Made by a program: the position numbers and the translations under genes. 64,000 nucleotides of DNA from Polaribacter atrinae (GTDB taxonomy: Bacteria; Bacteroidota; Bacteroidia; Flavobacteriales; Flavobacteriaceae), in contig NZ_CP150660.1 of assembly GCF_038023995.1 (NCBI RefSeq), positions 556,501 through 620,500 of the forward strand, in the 5' to 3' direction. This document shows positions 1 through 9,142 of the stretch, one piece after another. The notes below the pieces were generated by a model. It did not search any database. It was not told the DNA's origin and worked only from the letters and a program-made list of their open reading frames with translations. The number at the start of each line of letters is the position of its first letter. Within the stretch, counting starts at the first letter, position 1.

Positions 1-58
1 CTTAAGAGTCTTAATACTTACTACTTTCTGTATAAAAAATCTTAAATTCGTTACTGCT

Positions 59-84
59 TACTCCTAATTTTGAGGAGTATTTTT
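59..84 (+). terminator. Putative intrinsic terminator of a gene left of the window
   Basis: A 7-bp stem (TACTCCT pairing with AGGAGTA) around a 7-nt loop is followed by five T. It sits about 40 bp before the peroxiredoxin-like gene, so it most likely ends an upstream transcript. The stem is short and only moderately G+C-rich. Confidence 0.45.
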
Positions 85-124
85 AGAACATTACACTGAG
101 TTTACCACATATAAAGACAAAAAA

Positions 125-774
125 ATGAAAACTTTAAGAGAACAAACAGATGCTAAAATAGCTGCAGGACGAAATGCAAAACCAGAATTTATGAAAGGTG
201 TTGATGCCGTTATTGAGAAAGCAAAAGCTTTTGAAGAAGGAAAAAATGCACTAAAAGTTGGCGAAAAAAAACCAATTTTTCACTACCAAACCCTGATGGA
301 AAATTAATTTCTTTAGATGTTTTATTAGAAAAAGGTCCGTTGGTAATTACATTTTATCCTGGAGATTGGTGCCCGTATTGTAACTTACAATTAAGAGCAT
401 TACAAGCTAGATTACCTGAAATGGATGCACTTGGCGCAAGCTTGGTTGCTATTAGTCCGCAAGTACCAGACGATTCCTTAACCAAAAGTGAAATTAGCGA
501 AATGGATTTTACGGTATTATCAGATCAAGACGCAAAAACAGCTACAAAATATGGAGTTGCCTGGAAAGTGCCTGATTTTTTAGTGGAACATATGCGTGTA
601 GATAGAGGTCTAGATTTAGACAAAGTAAATAACGGAGATGGAAGTATATTGCCAATACCTGCTACCTTTATTTTAGGGCAAGACGGCGTTGTTGCTTGGA
701 ACTATGTAAATGTAGATTACAGAACACATTCTGAACCAGAAGAAATTATTGAAGCTTTAAAAAAGATTTCTTAA
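125..774 (+). pseudogene. Peroxiredoxin-like family protein (AhpC/TSA), frameshifted
   Basis: The two parts join into a thioredoxin-fold peroxiredoxin-like protein of about 216 residues. The first ~45 codons are read from the ATG at 125; the rest, with the redox motif WCPYC (codons at 367-381) inside FYPGDWCPYCNLQL, is in the +1 frame. The frame breaks near 261-277, at an A8 run and AATTTTT; one missing base restores VGEK...NFSLPNPDGK. Families of this type reduce peroxides or organic hydroperoxides in the cytoplasm; here no signal peptide is visible. It could be a real pseudogene or a homopolymer sequencing error. The next gene is an exported thioredoxin, so the pair is probably redox-related. 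Confidence 0.8.
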
Positions 775-780
775 ATTATT

Positions 781-788
781 TATATTTG
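781..788 (+). promoter_or_regulatory. Putative -7 element TATATTTG
   Basis: TATATTTG fits the Bacteroidota TAnnTTTG consensus and lies 22 bp before the thioredoxin ATG. No -33 TTG is seen at the expected ~20-bp distance (the nearest is ~29 bp away), so this is a half-promoter call. Confidence 0.4.
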
Positions 789-810
789 AATATCACTTTA
801 AAAAAAATCC

Positions 811-1335
811 ATGAAAATTAAAATGATCACCCTTTTTATCACCGCTTTATTAACTGTTAATTTACAAACATCTGCACAAGAAAGTACAGATACTTTATTA
901 AAAAACGCACAAGCAATCGCTAAAAAAGAAGGAAAAGCTATCTTTATTAAGTTTGAAGCTTCTTGGTGTGGTTGGTGTCATAAAATGACCAAAGACATGA
1001 AAGCAGAAACCACAAAAAAGTTCTTTGCAGATAATTATGTAATGTTGCCTGTTGTGGTTAAAGAATCTAAAGATAAAAAACATTTAGAAAACCCAGGTTC
1101 AGATCTATTATTAAAGAAGTACAATGGCGATACAGCAGGTTTGCCTTTTTGGGTTGTTTTAGATGCAGACTTAAAGGTAATTACCAATTCTTATGATGCA
1201 AATGGTAATAGTTTAGGTGCTCCAGGAAGTGCAGAAGAAGTAACGGTATTTATCGAAAAAATAAAGAAATCTGCCAAAAAAGTTACGGCAAGCGATATTG
1301 AAAATATTACAAATCAATTTGTAATGAAAAAATAA
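811..1335 (+). CDS. Exported thioredoxin-family protein
   Basis: A 174-residue protein with a signal peptide (MKIKMITLFITALLTVNLQTSAQ, cleavage after about residue 22) and a thioredoxin fold carrying the redox motif WCGWCHK at about residues 52-58. The pattern of an N-terminal FIKFEASWC strand followed by CxxC is that of thioredoxin_7/DUF255-like domains, which act as periplasmic thiol-disulfide reductants. The CxxC appears intact. It follows the peroxiredoxin-like gene by 36 bp and is closed by a strong terminator, so it may be co-transcribed or use the -7 element at 781. The physiological partner is unknown. Confidence 0.85.
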   Translation: MKIKMITLFITALLTVNLQTSAQESTDTLLKNAQAIAKKEGKAIFIKFEASWCGWCHKMTKDMKAETTKKFFADNYVMLPVVVKESKDKKHLENPGSDLLLKKYNGDTAGLPFWVVLDADLKVITNSYDANGNSLGAPGSAEEVTVFIEKIKKSAKKVTASDIENITNQFVMKK

Positions 1336-1370
1336 AAAGCAGATACAACTCAGTTATAGTACAAAATAAG

Positions 1371-1402
1371 CATCCAACATTTTAGATAATGTTGGATGTT
1401 TT
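1371..1402 (+). terminator. Intrinsic terminator after the thioredoxin gene
   Basis: An 11-bp perfect stem (CATCCAACATT with AATGTTGGATG) has a 6-nt loop and is followed by TTTT. It lies 35 bp past the stop codon. Confidence 0.8.
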
Positions 1403-1591
1403 CTGTTAAATCCTTTTTCTGTTTTCAGCAAAACAAACTCTACAAAATACTTTACAGTATAAAAGTTTTACTATAAATTTAAAAAATTAAAAAATATCTG
1501 GTTTTTAAAACAACAACTCCCCTATTTTTTAAAATTTAAATCCGAAATTTAAAAAGACTAAAACAGTTTTTGTTTCCTTAAAATAGTAAGA

Positions 1592-3949
1592 ATGAAATTT
1601 ATACAAATTAAAAAGCTACTCCTATTTTTTATCCCATTAACTGTAATAACATATTTAGTTATCGATAATTATTATACGATTATTACTAAAAATCAGTTGG
1701 AAATTATTAAGAATGGAGCTGCTAATGATTTGAATTCTAAAGGGATTTTAATTAATGATATGTATAAATATCTTGCAAAAGACATTGATATTATTGATTG
1801 GGAATACAAAAAAGATTTTGCGCTAGATTTAGAACCAAATAAAGACAAACTAGAAGCCTTTTTTCTTCACTTGGCAAATTTACAAACTACTTATGATCAA
1901 GTTCGTTTTATAGATACATTGGGTAATGAAATTGTTCGTGTAGATTTTGATAGTATCAATGCCGCAAAAGTTACAGATTTTAAGAAGCTTCAGAATAAAA
2001 GTGATCGTTACTATTTTAAAAATGCTCAGAAATTAGAAAAAGACGATATCTATTTTTCGAATATCGATTTGAATATGGAATATGGTAAAATTGAAATTCC
2101 ATACAATCCTGTACTTAGAGTCGCTAAAAAAGTATATACCACTGATGGAAATTGGAATGGTGTATTGATTATCAATTATTTTATGGACAATCTGTTTCAT
2201 AAATTATCTACCCAAAGCAATCTAGAATATGCTAGTTTTGAACTAAGAACAGCAGAGGGTTTCAACTTAGTTTCAGAAGACACACACAAGAACTTTAAGC
2301 ACATTACGTCTAGTTCTGATAGTTTGGCATTATACAACACAAACCAAGAATTTTGGAATGAAATTCAGAAAAATCCGGTTGGAAATTATGCGTCTAAAGA
2401 TGTAATCTATCTGTATAAAAAATTAAAAATAGATAGCAACAGCACAAAAAGCAGTCATTATAAAGACAACACATCATTCTTACTTATTCATAAAATAGAT
2501 CTAAAAAAAATACATGCCTCTCAGTTTATTTATGCTATTTACAAATGGGGTTCTTTTATTATTATCCTTGTTTTAATTCTATTTGTGTTATTGGGAATTC
2601 AATATTACAATCATAAATTACATGTTCAAAATAAAACCTTACGTGGCAATAATGAGGAATTAGAAGGTTTAAAAAATAAGCTTCAAAAAACGTTAAGAAT
2701 AAAACTAGATGAATTAAAACTGACAGAGAAAAAGTTTTATTCTATCTTTAATAATGCAGGTATTGGTATTACACTAATCGATTTAGCAGGAAAACCTGTA
2801 TTTACAAACAAAAAATTAATAGATGTTTTAGGGTACTCTGAAGAGGAACTGAAACAAATGACGTTTTCAGATTTTACGCATCCCGATGATTTAGAAACCG
2901 ATTTGATTCTCTTTAACAAACTAATCAATAGAGATATTAGTTCTTATAATATTGAAAAACGATATATCTGTAAAGATACCTCTGTTATTTGGGGAGATTT
3001 AAGCGTATCGTTATTATTGAATAAAGAAAATGAGATTATAAACATTATTGGTGCTGTTAGTGATATTACAGAGCGTAAAGAAGCGCAAAGAGAAACTAAA
3101 AACCTTAAAAAAATAATTCACAGTTTAAATTATATTGCATCAGTTTTAAAAATTGATTCTACAGAGAATATTTCTGAAGTAAATGAATCTGTCAATTTAG
3201 TAAAATACATAGAAAAGCAATCGGAAGATATTTTGAATGCCAACAAAGCCAGAGAAGAGCTTTTAACAAATTTAGAACACAAAAACACCGAGTTAAACAA
3301 CTATGCACATATTGTTTCTCATGATTTAAAATCGCCATTACGAAGCATTTATACGTTACTAAATTGGATTCAAGAAGAACCAGAAAATACATTAACAGAA
3401 GAAAGCAATATGTATGCTCAGTTAATTCTTGAGAACCTAGAAAAAATGGAATCTTTAATTACAGGAATCTTAAGTTACTCAAGTATAGATGATGATAAAA
3501 TGTCTGAATACGAGATTAACACGCATGATTTGGTAAACGAGATTGTAAAATTAATTCTTGTACCAAAATCTATTGAAATTAAGATAGATCAAAACCTTCC
3601 TGTTGTTAATGGGAACAAGCATCGAATTCTTCAGGTTTTTCAGAATTTAATTCAGAATGCCATTAAAAGTTTTACAAATGAAACAGGTAAAATTGAAGTT
3701 GGTGTAAAAGAAATGCCTGATTTTTGGGAGTTCTACGTAAAAGATAACGGAAAAGGAATTGAAGAAAAATACTTCAAAAAAATATTTGAGCTATTTCAAA
3801 GTATTGATGAGAGTGAAACTAAATCTGGAATTGGGCTTTCTATTGTTAAGAAAGTAATCCATTTTTACAAAGGAAAGATTTGGGTTAAAAGCGAGGTTGC
3901 TAAAGGAACTACTTTTTACTTTACGCTTCCTAAGATTTCAAATAAATAA
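1592..3949 (+). CDS. Membrane PAS-domain sensor histidine kinase (orphan)
   Basis: A 785-residue sensor kinase. Domains in order: first membrane helix at about residues 7-25; a ~280-residue extracytoplasmic sensor region; second membrane helix at about 311-339; a coiled-coil linker; a PAS/PAC domain at about 380-495 ending DITERKEAQ; a HisKA dimerisation helix with the phospho-acceptor in SHDLKSPL (His577); and a HATPase_c domain with N-box NLIQNAIKS (~684), G1 box DNGKGIE and G2 box SGIGLSIVKK (~745). All catalytic boxes look intact. No response regulator is adjacent, so the partner must be encoded elsewhere. Signal and regulon cannot be inferred from sequence. Confidence 0.93.
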   Translation: MKFIQIKKLLLFFIPLTVITYLVIDNYYTIITKNQLEIIKNGAANDLNSKGILINDMYKYLAKDIDIIDWEYKKDFALDLEPNKDKLEAFFLHLANLQTTYDQVRFIDTLGNEIVRVDFDSINAAKVTDFKKLQNKSDRYYFKNAQKLEKDDIYFSNIDLNMEYGKIEIPYNPVLRVAKKVYTTDGNWNGVLIINYFMDNLFHKLSTQSNLEYASFELRTAEGFNLVSEDTHKNFKHITSSSDSLALYNTNQEFWNEIQKNPVGNYASKDVIYLYKKLKIDSNSTKSSHYKDNTSFLLIHKIDLKKIHASQFIYAIYKWGSFIIILVLILFVLLGIQYYNHKLHVQNKTLRGNNEELEGLKNKLQKTLRIKLDELKLTEKKFYSIFNNAGIGITLIDLAGKPVFTNKKLIDVLGYSEEELKQMTFSDFTHPDDLETDLILFNKLINRDISSYNIEKRYICKDTSVIWGDLSVSLLLNKENEIINIIGAVSDITERKEAQRETKNLKKIIHSLNYIASVLKIDSTENISEVNESVNLVKYIEKQSEDILNANKAREELLTNLEHKNTELNNYAHIVSHDLKSPLRSIYTLLNWIQEEPENTLTEESNMYAQLILENLEKMESLITGILSYSSIDDDKMSEYEINTHDLVNEIVKLILVPKSIEIKIDQNLPVVNGNKHRILQVFQNLIQNAIKSFTNETGKIEVGVKEMPDFWEFYVKDNGKGIEEKYFKKIFELFQSIDESETKSGIGLSIVKKVIHFYKGKIWVKSEVAKGTTFYFTLPKISNK

Positions 3950-3982
3950 AAAACACTTTTAATATCTCCTTTTAAAGGTGAT

Positions 3983-4027
3983 AAAACAAAAAAAATCTAA
4001 ACTTGTTGAGCTTAGATTTTTTGTTTT
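3983..4027. terminator. Bidirectional intrinsic terminator
   Basis: An 11-bp stem (AAAAAATCTAA with TTAGATTTTTT) flanked by A and T runs lies between the convergent kinase and aminopeptidase genes and can serve both strands. Confidence 0.75.
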
Positions 4028-4051
4028 AAGAGAATATGTCAGTAACAATGG

Positions 4052-6499
4052 TTATAATAACTTTGCCATACCTTCTTTTATGATCTCTGTATTTCTAACT
4101 TTATTAGCAGTGTCTTTTGCTTTTTGATCATTTACCATGGTTCTCATTAAATTAATAACCACTTTATCAAAATTAAATGATTTGTATTGCGTTCCTTTTA
4201 CCACCATATCATCTACTAAATTCTGAATTGCCTCAGAATTATTGCTTTCTGATATTTGTTTAAAGGCTTTTTGATACAAGCTTTTTGTAGTATCCTCACC
4301 TGTTAAAAACATACCAGATAAGACACTTTTTGCTATAAAAGGTAATTCGTTTTCATCTTTTTCTTCAATGTAAATACGTGTTAAAGGCGTTGCTAATATT
4401 TTTCTAATTTCATCTGGTAATTCTCTAGACTTGGCAACTGCTGTTGGTTTGTCTATATAATACATGGCAACCAAAGATTTTCCTATTACAGAATACGATT
4501 TACTTTGTAAGCCTTTCTCGAAAATGCTTTTTAACTCTGGATCTGTTAATTTACCTAAGGTTTCAATAGCGGTTGCTTGCACCAATGTTTTTGGATCATT
4601 ATTTGCGATTTGCATTATTTTATGAATGGCATCCTTTTTAGAAAACTTATTAATTAAATCTATTTTCTGTAAAGCTAGAATTCTAATTTTGTATGATGGA
4701 TCGCTCATTGCAGCTTCCACAGCACTAAAAGCGTCTTTTTCTTCTTGTTTTTTTGCTACTTCTAACAATGCTTCTCTTCTATGTGCATAGTTTTCTGCAT
4801 TTTTTAACTGAAAGATGTAATCACTTAAAACCTTATTTTCTGTAATTTCAGATAGTAAAACTCCGTCTGCATTTATCTGAATCAACGTTGGTTGTTTTGT
4901 GTACGGAAAGGTAAAAGAGGCATCATTTCCATTTACAAAAACGTTGTGTCTTGTTTTTTGTCCGTTTTCGAAAATATCAATGGCTAAAGGAAATTTAAAT
5001 TCATTTACATTCAATTGTAAAAGGTTTATCGTTACCTTTTTCTGAATGGTATTGTAGTCATAAGAAACCTCAATTCTTGGGTGTCCTGCTCCAAAATACC
5101 ATTGGTTAAAAAACCAGTTTAAATCTTTACCTGTTATTTTTTCAAAAACCAATCTTAATTGATGTACTTCTGCTGCTTGGTATTTATTTTCAGTTAAGAA
5201 AGTTTTTAATCCTAAGAAAAAAGCATCATCACCTAAGTAATTACGTAACATGTGTAAGATAGCGCCACCTTTATTATAGCTTACTAAATCGAACATATCT
5301 TCTTTATCAACATAGTTAAAACGAACCAAATGTTTATCTGTATTTTGTCCGTCTAAATAAGCCTGACAATCTTCAAACAAATGCATGTCTGCATCTAATT
5401 TACCGTATTTATGCTCTCTCCATAAATACTCACTATAATTAGCAAAAGACTCATTTAATGTTAAGTTAGACCAACTTTCTGTAGTTACTAAATTACCAAA
5501 CCAATGGTGAAAAATCTCGTGTGCAATAGTGTTTTCTTGTACATTTTCATCAATTAATTGACCTGGTGTTTGGTAGGCTTGTTCTCCATGAATTACAGCT
5601 GTTGTGTTTTCCATAGCTCCAGAAACATAATCTCTACCTACAATTTGGCTATATTTATTCCAAGGATATTCTACTCCTAAAATTTTAGAAAAGAAACCAA
5701 TCATTTCTGGTGTCAACCCAAAAATATCTTTTGCATACGGTGCATATTCTTTTTCTACATAGTAATCTACAGGAATGTCTTTGTAAGAATCTTTAATCAC
5801 TTCATACTCGCCTACTCCCATAAAAAATAAATAAGGCGCATGCTTTTGATCCATTTTCCAATAATCAGTTCTGTCAGTTCCGTTTTCTATTTGACTCATT
5901 AACTTTCCGTTAGAAAGTGTGACAAACTTTTTAGGAACCGTAATATAAATTTCTTGGGTAGTTTTCTGATTCGGACTATCAATTGTAGGAAACCAACAGC
6001 TACTTGCTTCTGTTTCACCTTGTGTCCATATTTGGGTAGGTTTGTTTTTGTCTAAACCATCTGCATTTATAAAATACAAACCTTTTGCATCGGTAATTGC
6101 TGCACTTCCTTTTTGTTGTACTTTTTCTGGACGTGCTGTATATTTAATGTAAAGCGTAAATTCTTCGTCTTTTTTATATTCTTTTGGCAAATCGATAACA
6201 ATGCTTGCATCATCATAATTGTAATTGTAATCTAACTTCTTATTATCTAAAGAAATTTGATGAATAATCATTGCCTTTGCATCTAACGTAATTTTGTTTG
6301 TTGCATAAAAATGAGGTTTGGCAGTTACCCAAGCTTCTCCGTTTAACTGTTTTTCTTTAAAATTAAAATCTACCTTTAATTTTGTGTGAACTAGATCGTT
6401 AATTTTATCTCTTTCTGGTTTATAAGTAGTATGTGTTTGAGAAAAACTGATTGTATTCACTAATACCAAAACAAAAAACAGCACTTTTTTAATCATCAT
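4052..6499 (-). CDS. Exported M1-family zinc aminopeptidase with HEAT-like C-terminus
   Basis: An 815-residue secreted metallopeptidase. A signal peptide (MMIKKVLFFVLVLVNTISFSQ) is followed by the M1 N-terminal beta domain. The catalytic domain has the substrate-recognition motif GAMEN (294-298) and the zinc motif HEIFH (His327, Glu328, His331) with the third ligand Glu350, exactly the HExxH-x18-E spacing of gluzincins. The C-terminal ~250 residues look helical and repetitive (HEAT-like). It should remove N-terminal residues from peptides in the periplasm or outside the cell. It stands alone, followed by a bidirectional terminator. Confidence 0.95.
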   Translation of the reverse strand: MMIKKVLFFVLVLVNTISFSQTHTTYKPERDKINDLVHTKLKVDFNFKEKQLNGEAWVTAKPHFYATNKITLDAKAMIIHQISLDNKKLDYNYNYDDASIVIDLPKEYKKDEEFTLYIKYTARPEKVQQKGSAAITDAKGLYFINADGLDKNKPTQIWTQGETEASSCWFPTIDSPNQKTTQEIYITVPKKFVTLSNGKLMSQIENGTDRTDYWKMDQKHAPYLFFMGVGEYEVIKDSYKDIPVDYYVEKEYAPYAKDIFGLTPEMIGFFSKILGVEYPWNKYSQIVGRDYVSGAMENTTAVIHGEQAYQTPGQLIDENVQENTIAHEIFHHWFGNLVTTESWSNLTLNESFANYSEYLWREHKYGKLDADMHLFEDCQAYLDGQNTDKHLVRFNYVDKEDMFDLVSYNKGGAILHMLRNYLGDDAFFLGLKTFLTENKYQAAEVHQLRLVFEKITGKDLNWFFNQWYFGAGHPRIEVSYDYNTIQKKVTINLLQLNVNEFKFPLAIDIFENGQKTRHNVFVNGNDASFTFPYTKQPTLIQINADGVLLSEITENKVLSDYIFQLKNAENYAHRREALLEVAKKQEEKDAFSAVEAAMSDPSYKIRILALQKIDLINKFSKKDAIHKIMQIANNDPKTLVQATAIETLGKLTDPELKSIFEKGLQSKSYSVIGKSLVAMYYIDKPTAVAKSRELPDEIRKILATPLTRIYIEEKDENELPFIAKSVLSGMFLTGEDTTKSLYQKAFKQISESNNSEAIQNLVDDMVVKGTQYKSFNFDKVVINLMRTMVNDQKAKDTANKVRNTEIIKEGMAKLL

Positions 6500-6810
6500 A
6501 AATTATATTTTCGTAAAGTTTCAAAAGTAATAAATATAACTAGTGAAATTCGTTAATTAGCCGTTAAATAGTTGATAGTTACAGTTGCTGTCTTTTATGT
6601 TTTATATCTATGATGTAAAAAAAGGAGCAAAAGAAAAGAAAACTTGCAATTTTGTTATTTTAAATGCAGAAAACAGCCACATAAAGCTACTTATACATTG
6701 GCTTTCTTTATGTTGAAATTTTAATTTTCACAGAAAAGACAATTATAGATCTCATTCATTTTTTAGAAATATCATTATCGTTTAAAATAGAAGTAATTGA
6801 TTCCAAGGCA
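6500..6810. other. Intergenic region without a recognisable gene
   Basis: About 310 bp between the aminopeptidase start and the terminator of the next operon. It is very AT-rich. It should hold the promoter of the aminopeptidase (minus strand), but no convincing TTG-N20-TAnnTTTG pair was found and no coding-like frame is visible. Confidence 0.6.
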
Positions 6811-6850
6811 AAAAAAAGCTGTAACTTCTTTAGAAATTACAGCTTTATAC
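6811..6850 (-). terminator. Intrinsic terminator of the sigma/DUF4252 operon
   Basis: A 10-bp stem AAAGCTGTAA with TTACAGCTTT (6815-6824 and 6837-6846); on the minus strand it is followed by a run of T (the A run at 6810-6817). It lies 17 bp past the stop codon of the last gene of the operon. Confidence 0.75.
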
Positions 6851-6866
6851 TTTTAAAAAAAAGATC

Positions 6867-7409
6867 TTATTTTCCACTAAAAATGGCACTAAATTGCTCT
6901 AGATTCACGTTGTCTCCATCAAGCTTAACGCTATTCATCATTTCTATAATTTTAGCTGGATTCATGTGATCTCCCAATAAACGGGCAACACCTATTCCTA
7001 CTTCTTCTCCGTAACCAAAAGCAATTACTTCGTCTATAGATTCTGTATCTCCAGTATAATAAAGGCTTACATGCATTCCTTTTGCTTTTAAAGACATCAA
7101 AGATTTGTAATCTTCATTATCCTTAAAAATACTTTTTAATTTTGTTTTTTCAACTTCATAAGCTGCTTCATTTCCTTTAATAGGCAATGCAACTACGTTT
7201 ACTTTTCGAATACTTTTTAAAGTTTCTTTAGCTTCTTCAGAAACAGCATCCGATTTTAATTGTAAAAAACTAGTAGGAATGTCTACTGTGATAAAACCTG
7301 TTTTTTCTTGACTTTCTACTAGATATCCTTGTAATGATTTTTCATTTTTACAAGACGTAATCATGAATATAAGTAATAAAAGAGAAAATATTTTGGTGAT
7401 ATTTTTCAT
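6867..7409 (-). CDS. DUF4252-domain lipoprotein
   Basis: A 180-residue protein with a lipoprotein signal peptide ending in the lipobox ITSC (Cys20), so it should be anchored to the inner or outer membrane. The rest matches the DUF4252 pattern seen in Flavobacteriaceae, with alternating charged strands and a central EVIAFG-type segment. It is the last gene of the operon sigma factor, anti-sigma-like, DUF4252, DUF4252 and lies 105 bp after the other DUF4252 gene, from which it probably arose by duplication. Function is unknown; the context suggests an output or sensing component of an envelope stress pathway. Confidence 0.8.
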   Translation of the reverse strand: MKNITKIFSLLLLIFMITSCKNEKSLQGYLVESQEKTGFITVDIPTSFLQLKSDAVSEEAKETLKSIRKVNVVALPIKGNEAAYEVEKTKLKSIFKDNEDYKSLMSLKAKGMHVSLYYTGDTESIDEVIAFGYGEEVGIGVARLLGDHMNPAKIIEMMNSVKLDGDNVNLEQFSAIFSGK

Positions 7410-7514
7410 ACTATGTTTAGTTTTAGTTATTTAAAATTATCTATTAGATCAAAGTCAAATAAGCCTTTAACTAAGTTCTCGACTGCACTCTAATAGATTT
7501 TTATGCATTATTAA

Positions 7515-8024
7515 TTACTTCTTTTTAGAAAAAGTATCTGCTAATTCAGACATTTTATTAATGTCTATGTTTCCTGTTAAAGAAACCACCATAGCTTCTG
7601 CATTTCCATTGGTTTGTTTATCCATACCTTTAATAAACATTAATACTTCACTAACAAAATCTTTGTTTTTTGTAGACTGTACATAAATTTTTACACGAGA
7701 ATTGTCATCTTTAATACGCATTAACTGTGTTAAATTTTGTTTTTTAATGGCGGTGTTTGCCATAGCTTCCATTTTGTTTGCAATGTCTGCATCTTTGGTA
7801 GAAAACATTTTAAACTCTTTTAAATCTTGAATCATTTGAAAGACTTTCATCCCTTCATTATCATCTACATTTACATTTTTAAATTTAGAGATTAACTCAA
7901 AAGCATCTTTGGTAACAACTACCATATCTACTCCATTCATATCTTCTAAAGTATCAAAAAAGGACTGTGCGCTGGTTACCATTGGGGCAATCACTAACGC
8001 TATTAATATTGCTATTTTTTTCAT
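7515..8024 (-). CDS. Exported DUF4252-domain protein
   Basis: A 169-residue protein with a cleavable signal peptide (MKKIAILIALVIAPMVTSAQ) and no lipobox, so probably soluble in the periplasm. The body has the DUF4252 look (VVVTKDAFELISKF near the N-terminus, then a hydrophobic strand around VSEVLMFIKG). It shares the fold pattern with the downstream lipoprotein but lacks its lipid anchor. It sits 41 bp behind the anti-sigma-like gene and is surely in the same operon. Biochemical role unknown. Confidence 0.8.
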   Translation of the reverse strand: MKKIAILIALVIAPMVTSAQSFFDTLEDMNGVDMVVVTKDAFELISKFKNVNVDDNEGMKVFQMIQDLKEFKMFSTKDADIANKMEAMANTAIKKQNLTQLMRIKDDNSRVKIYVQSTKNKDFVSEVLMFIKGMDKQTNGNAEAMVVSLTGNIDINKMSELADTFSKKK

Positions 8025-8065
8025 AATTTCTGTGTTTACTTGGTTTTACTATTGTTACTTGGTTT

Positions 8066-8488
8066 TTATTTTAATATTTTTTTTACGGTATCTTCATAAG
8101 TATGTAAGGTTGCTAACGCTTGTTCTCCTTTTTGAAGGTTAGATGATAATAACATTAACCCTTTACTTATTTGTTCGAATTGTTTTTTAGCTTGGTATCT
8201 TTTGTATTCTTGCTGACCAATAAATACACTAAATAATAAGACTACAGACGCGGCAACAGATAACCATTTTAAGTTTCTCTTTTTAGATTTCTTAGGTTCT
8301 AACTCAATGGTTTTGGTGTACGTTTCATCCTTGCTAGCAGCAAAATAATTAAACATGTATTCGTATTCTTGCAAATGTGGTGCAACATTCCCTCCTGTAA
8401 AATAGTTTCTTAGGGTTGTTTCTTCTTGCAAAGACGTTTCTGCGTTTTCGTATTTCTCTACTAATTTCTCTATGTTAGCTAACTCCAT
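8066..8488 (-). CDS. Probable anti-sigma factor, single-pass membrane protein
   Basis: A 140-residue protein with an N-terminal helical domain (about 1-75), a basic stretch KKSKKR, one membrane helix (WLSVAASVVLLFSVFIG, about 76-92) and a ~45-residue extracytoplasmic helical tail. Its start overlaps the end of the sigma factor gene by 14 bp, indicating translational coupling. This topology and position are those of anti-sigma factors that hold an ECF sigma at the membrane. No zinc-binding HxxxCxxC motif is visible, so it is not a classic ZAS protein; assignment rests on context and topology. Confidence 0.7.
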   Translation of the reverse strand: MELANIEKLVEKYENAETSLQEETTLRNYFTGGNVAPHLQEYEYMFNYFAASKDETYTKTIELEPKKSKKRNLKWLSVAASVVLLFSVFIGQQEYKRYQAKKQFEQISKGLMLLSSNLQKGEQALATLHTYEDTVKKILK

Positions 8489-8984
8489 AGTTATGTTTTT
8501 TAATTAATTGTTCTCTTATTGTTTTTCTTGCTCTAGATAATGCCACTCGTACTGCAGTTGGTTTCATGTCTACCATTTTACAGATTTCATCAAAATCATA
8601 TTGTTCAATATCTCTTAACTGAATAATAATTTTTTGTTGCTCAGGCAACGCTGCTATCAATTGGTGCACTTGGTTTACACTGTCTCGATGTTCTACTTGC
8701 TTATCTAAAGACGTATCTTTTTCTTTATAATTACTATGTATTAATGTTAAATTACTTGCCTGCTTACTTTTTAAACGATCATAACAATAATTTTTTGTCA
8801 TGGTCATGGCAAACGCTTCAACATTCTTATAATCGGCAATCTTTGTTTTACTTTTCCACAATTTAAAGTACAGTTCTTGTGTAGCATCTTCAGCTTCTTC
8901 TGTAGAAACTAAAAGTCTTTTTGCTAAACGGAAGACTTTGTCTTTAAACGGTAAAACAACTTTTAAAAAGTCTGACTGGTTCAT
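8475..8984 (-). CDS. ECF-type RNA polymerase sigma factor
   Basis: A 169-residue sigma-70 family protein with region 2 (about 10-80, including AEDATQELYFKLWKSK and an aromatic-rich promoter-melting segment) and region 4 (about 110-160, helix-turn-helix in FDEICKMVDMKPTAVRVALSRARK). There is no region 1 or 3, as usual for ECF sigmas. It is the first gene of a four-gene operon ending at the terminator at 6811. It probably transcribes its own operon and envelope genes in response to a signal passed through the overlapping membrane protein gene. The target promoter sequence could not be read from the leader. Confidence 0.93.
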   Translation of the reverse strand: MNQSDFLKVVLPFKDKVFRLAKRLLVSTEEAEDATQELYFKLWKSKTKIADYKNVEAFAMTMTKNYCYDRLKSKQASNLTLIHSNYKEKDTSLDKQVEHRDSVNQVHQLIAALPEQQKIIIQLRDIEQYDFDEICKMVDMKPTAVRVALSRARKTIREQLIKKHNYGVS

Positions 8985-9142
8985 TTGGTTTGGTTGATTT
9001 TTCTTGTAACCTCTTTATGTTTGTTTCCAAATAATATCGAGTCTACATAATTAAGACGATACACAATATATTTTGTTACAACATATTTAAAAATAATACT
9101 ATTTCTATTTATATTGCGTTGTATTCTATAAATATTAAATTC

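Noticed and set aside
9119..9142. TTG start for the S41 protease
   Set aside because: The ATG at 9143 directly starts a normal lipoprotein signal peptide; the extra eight residues would spoil it.
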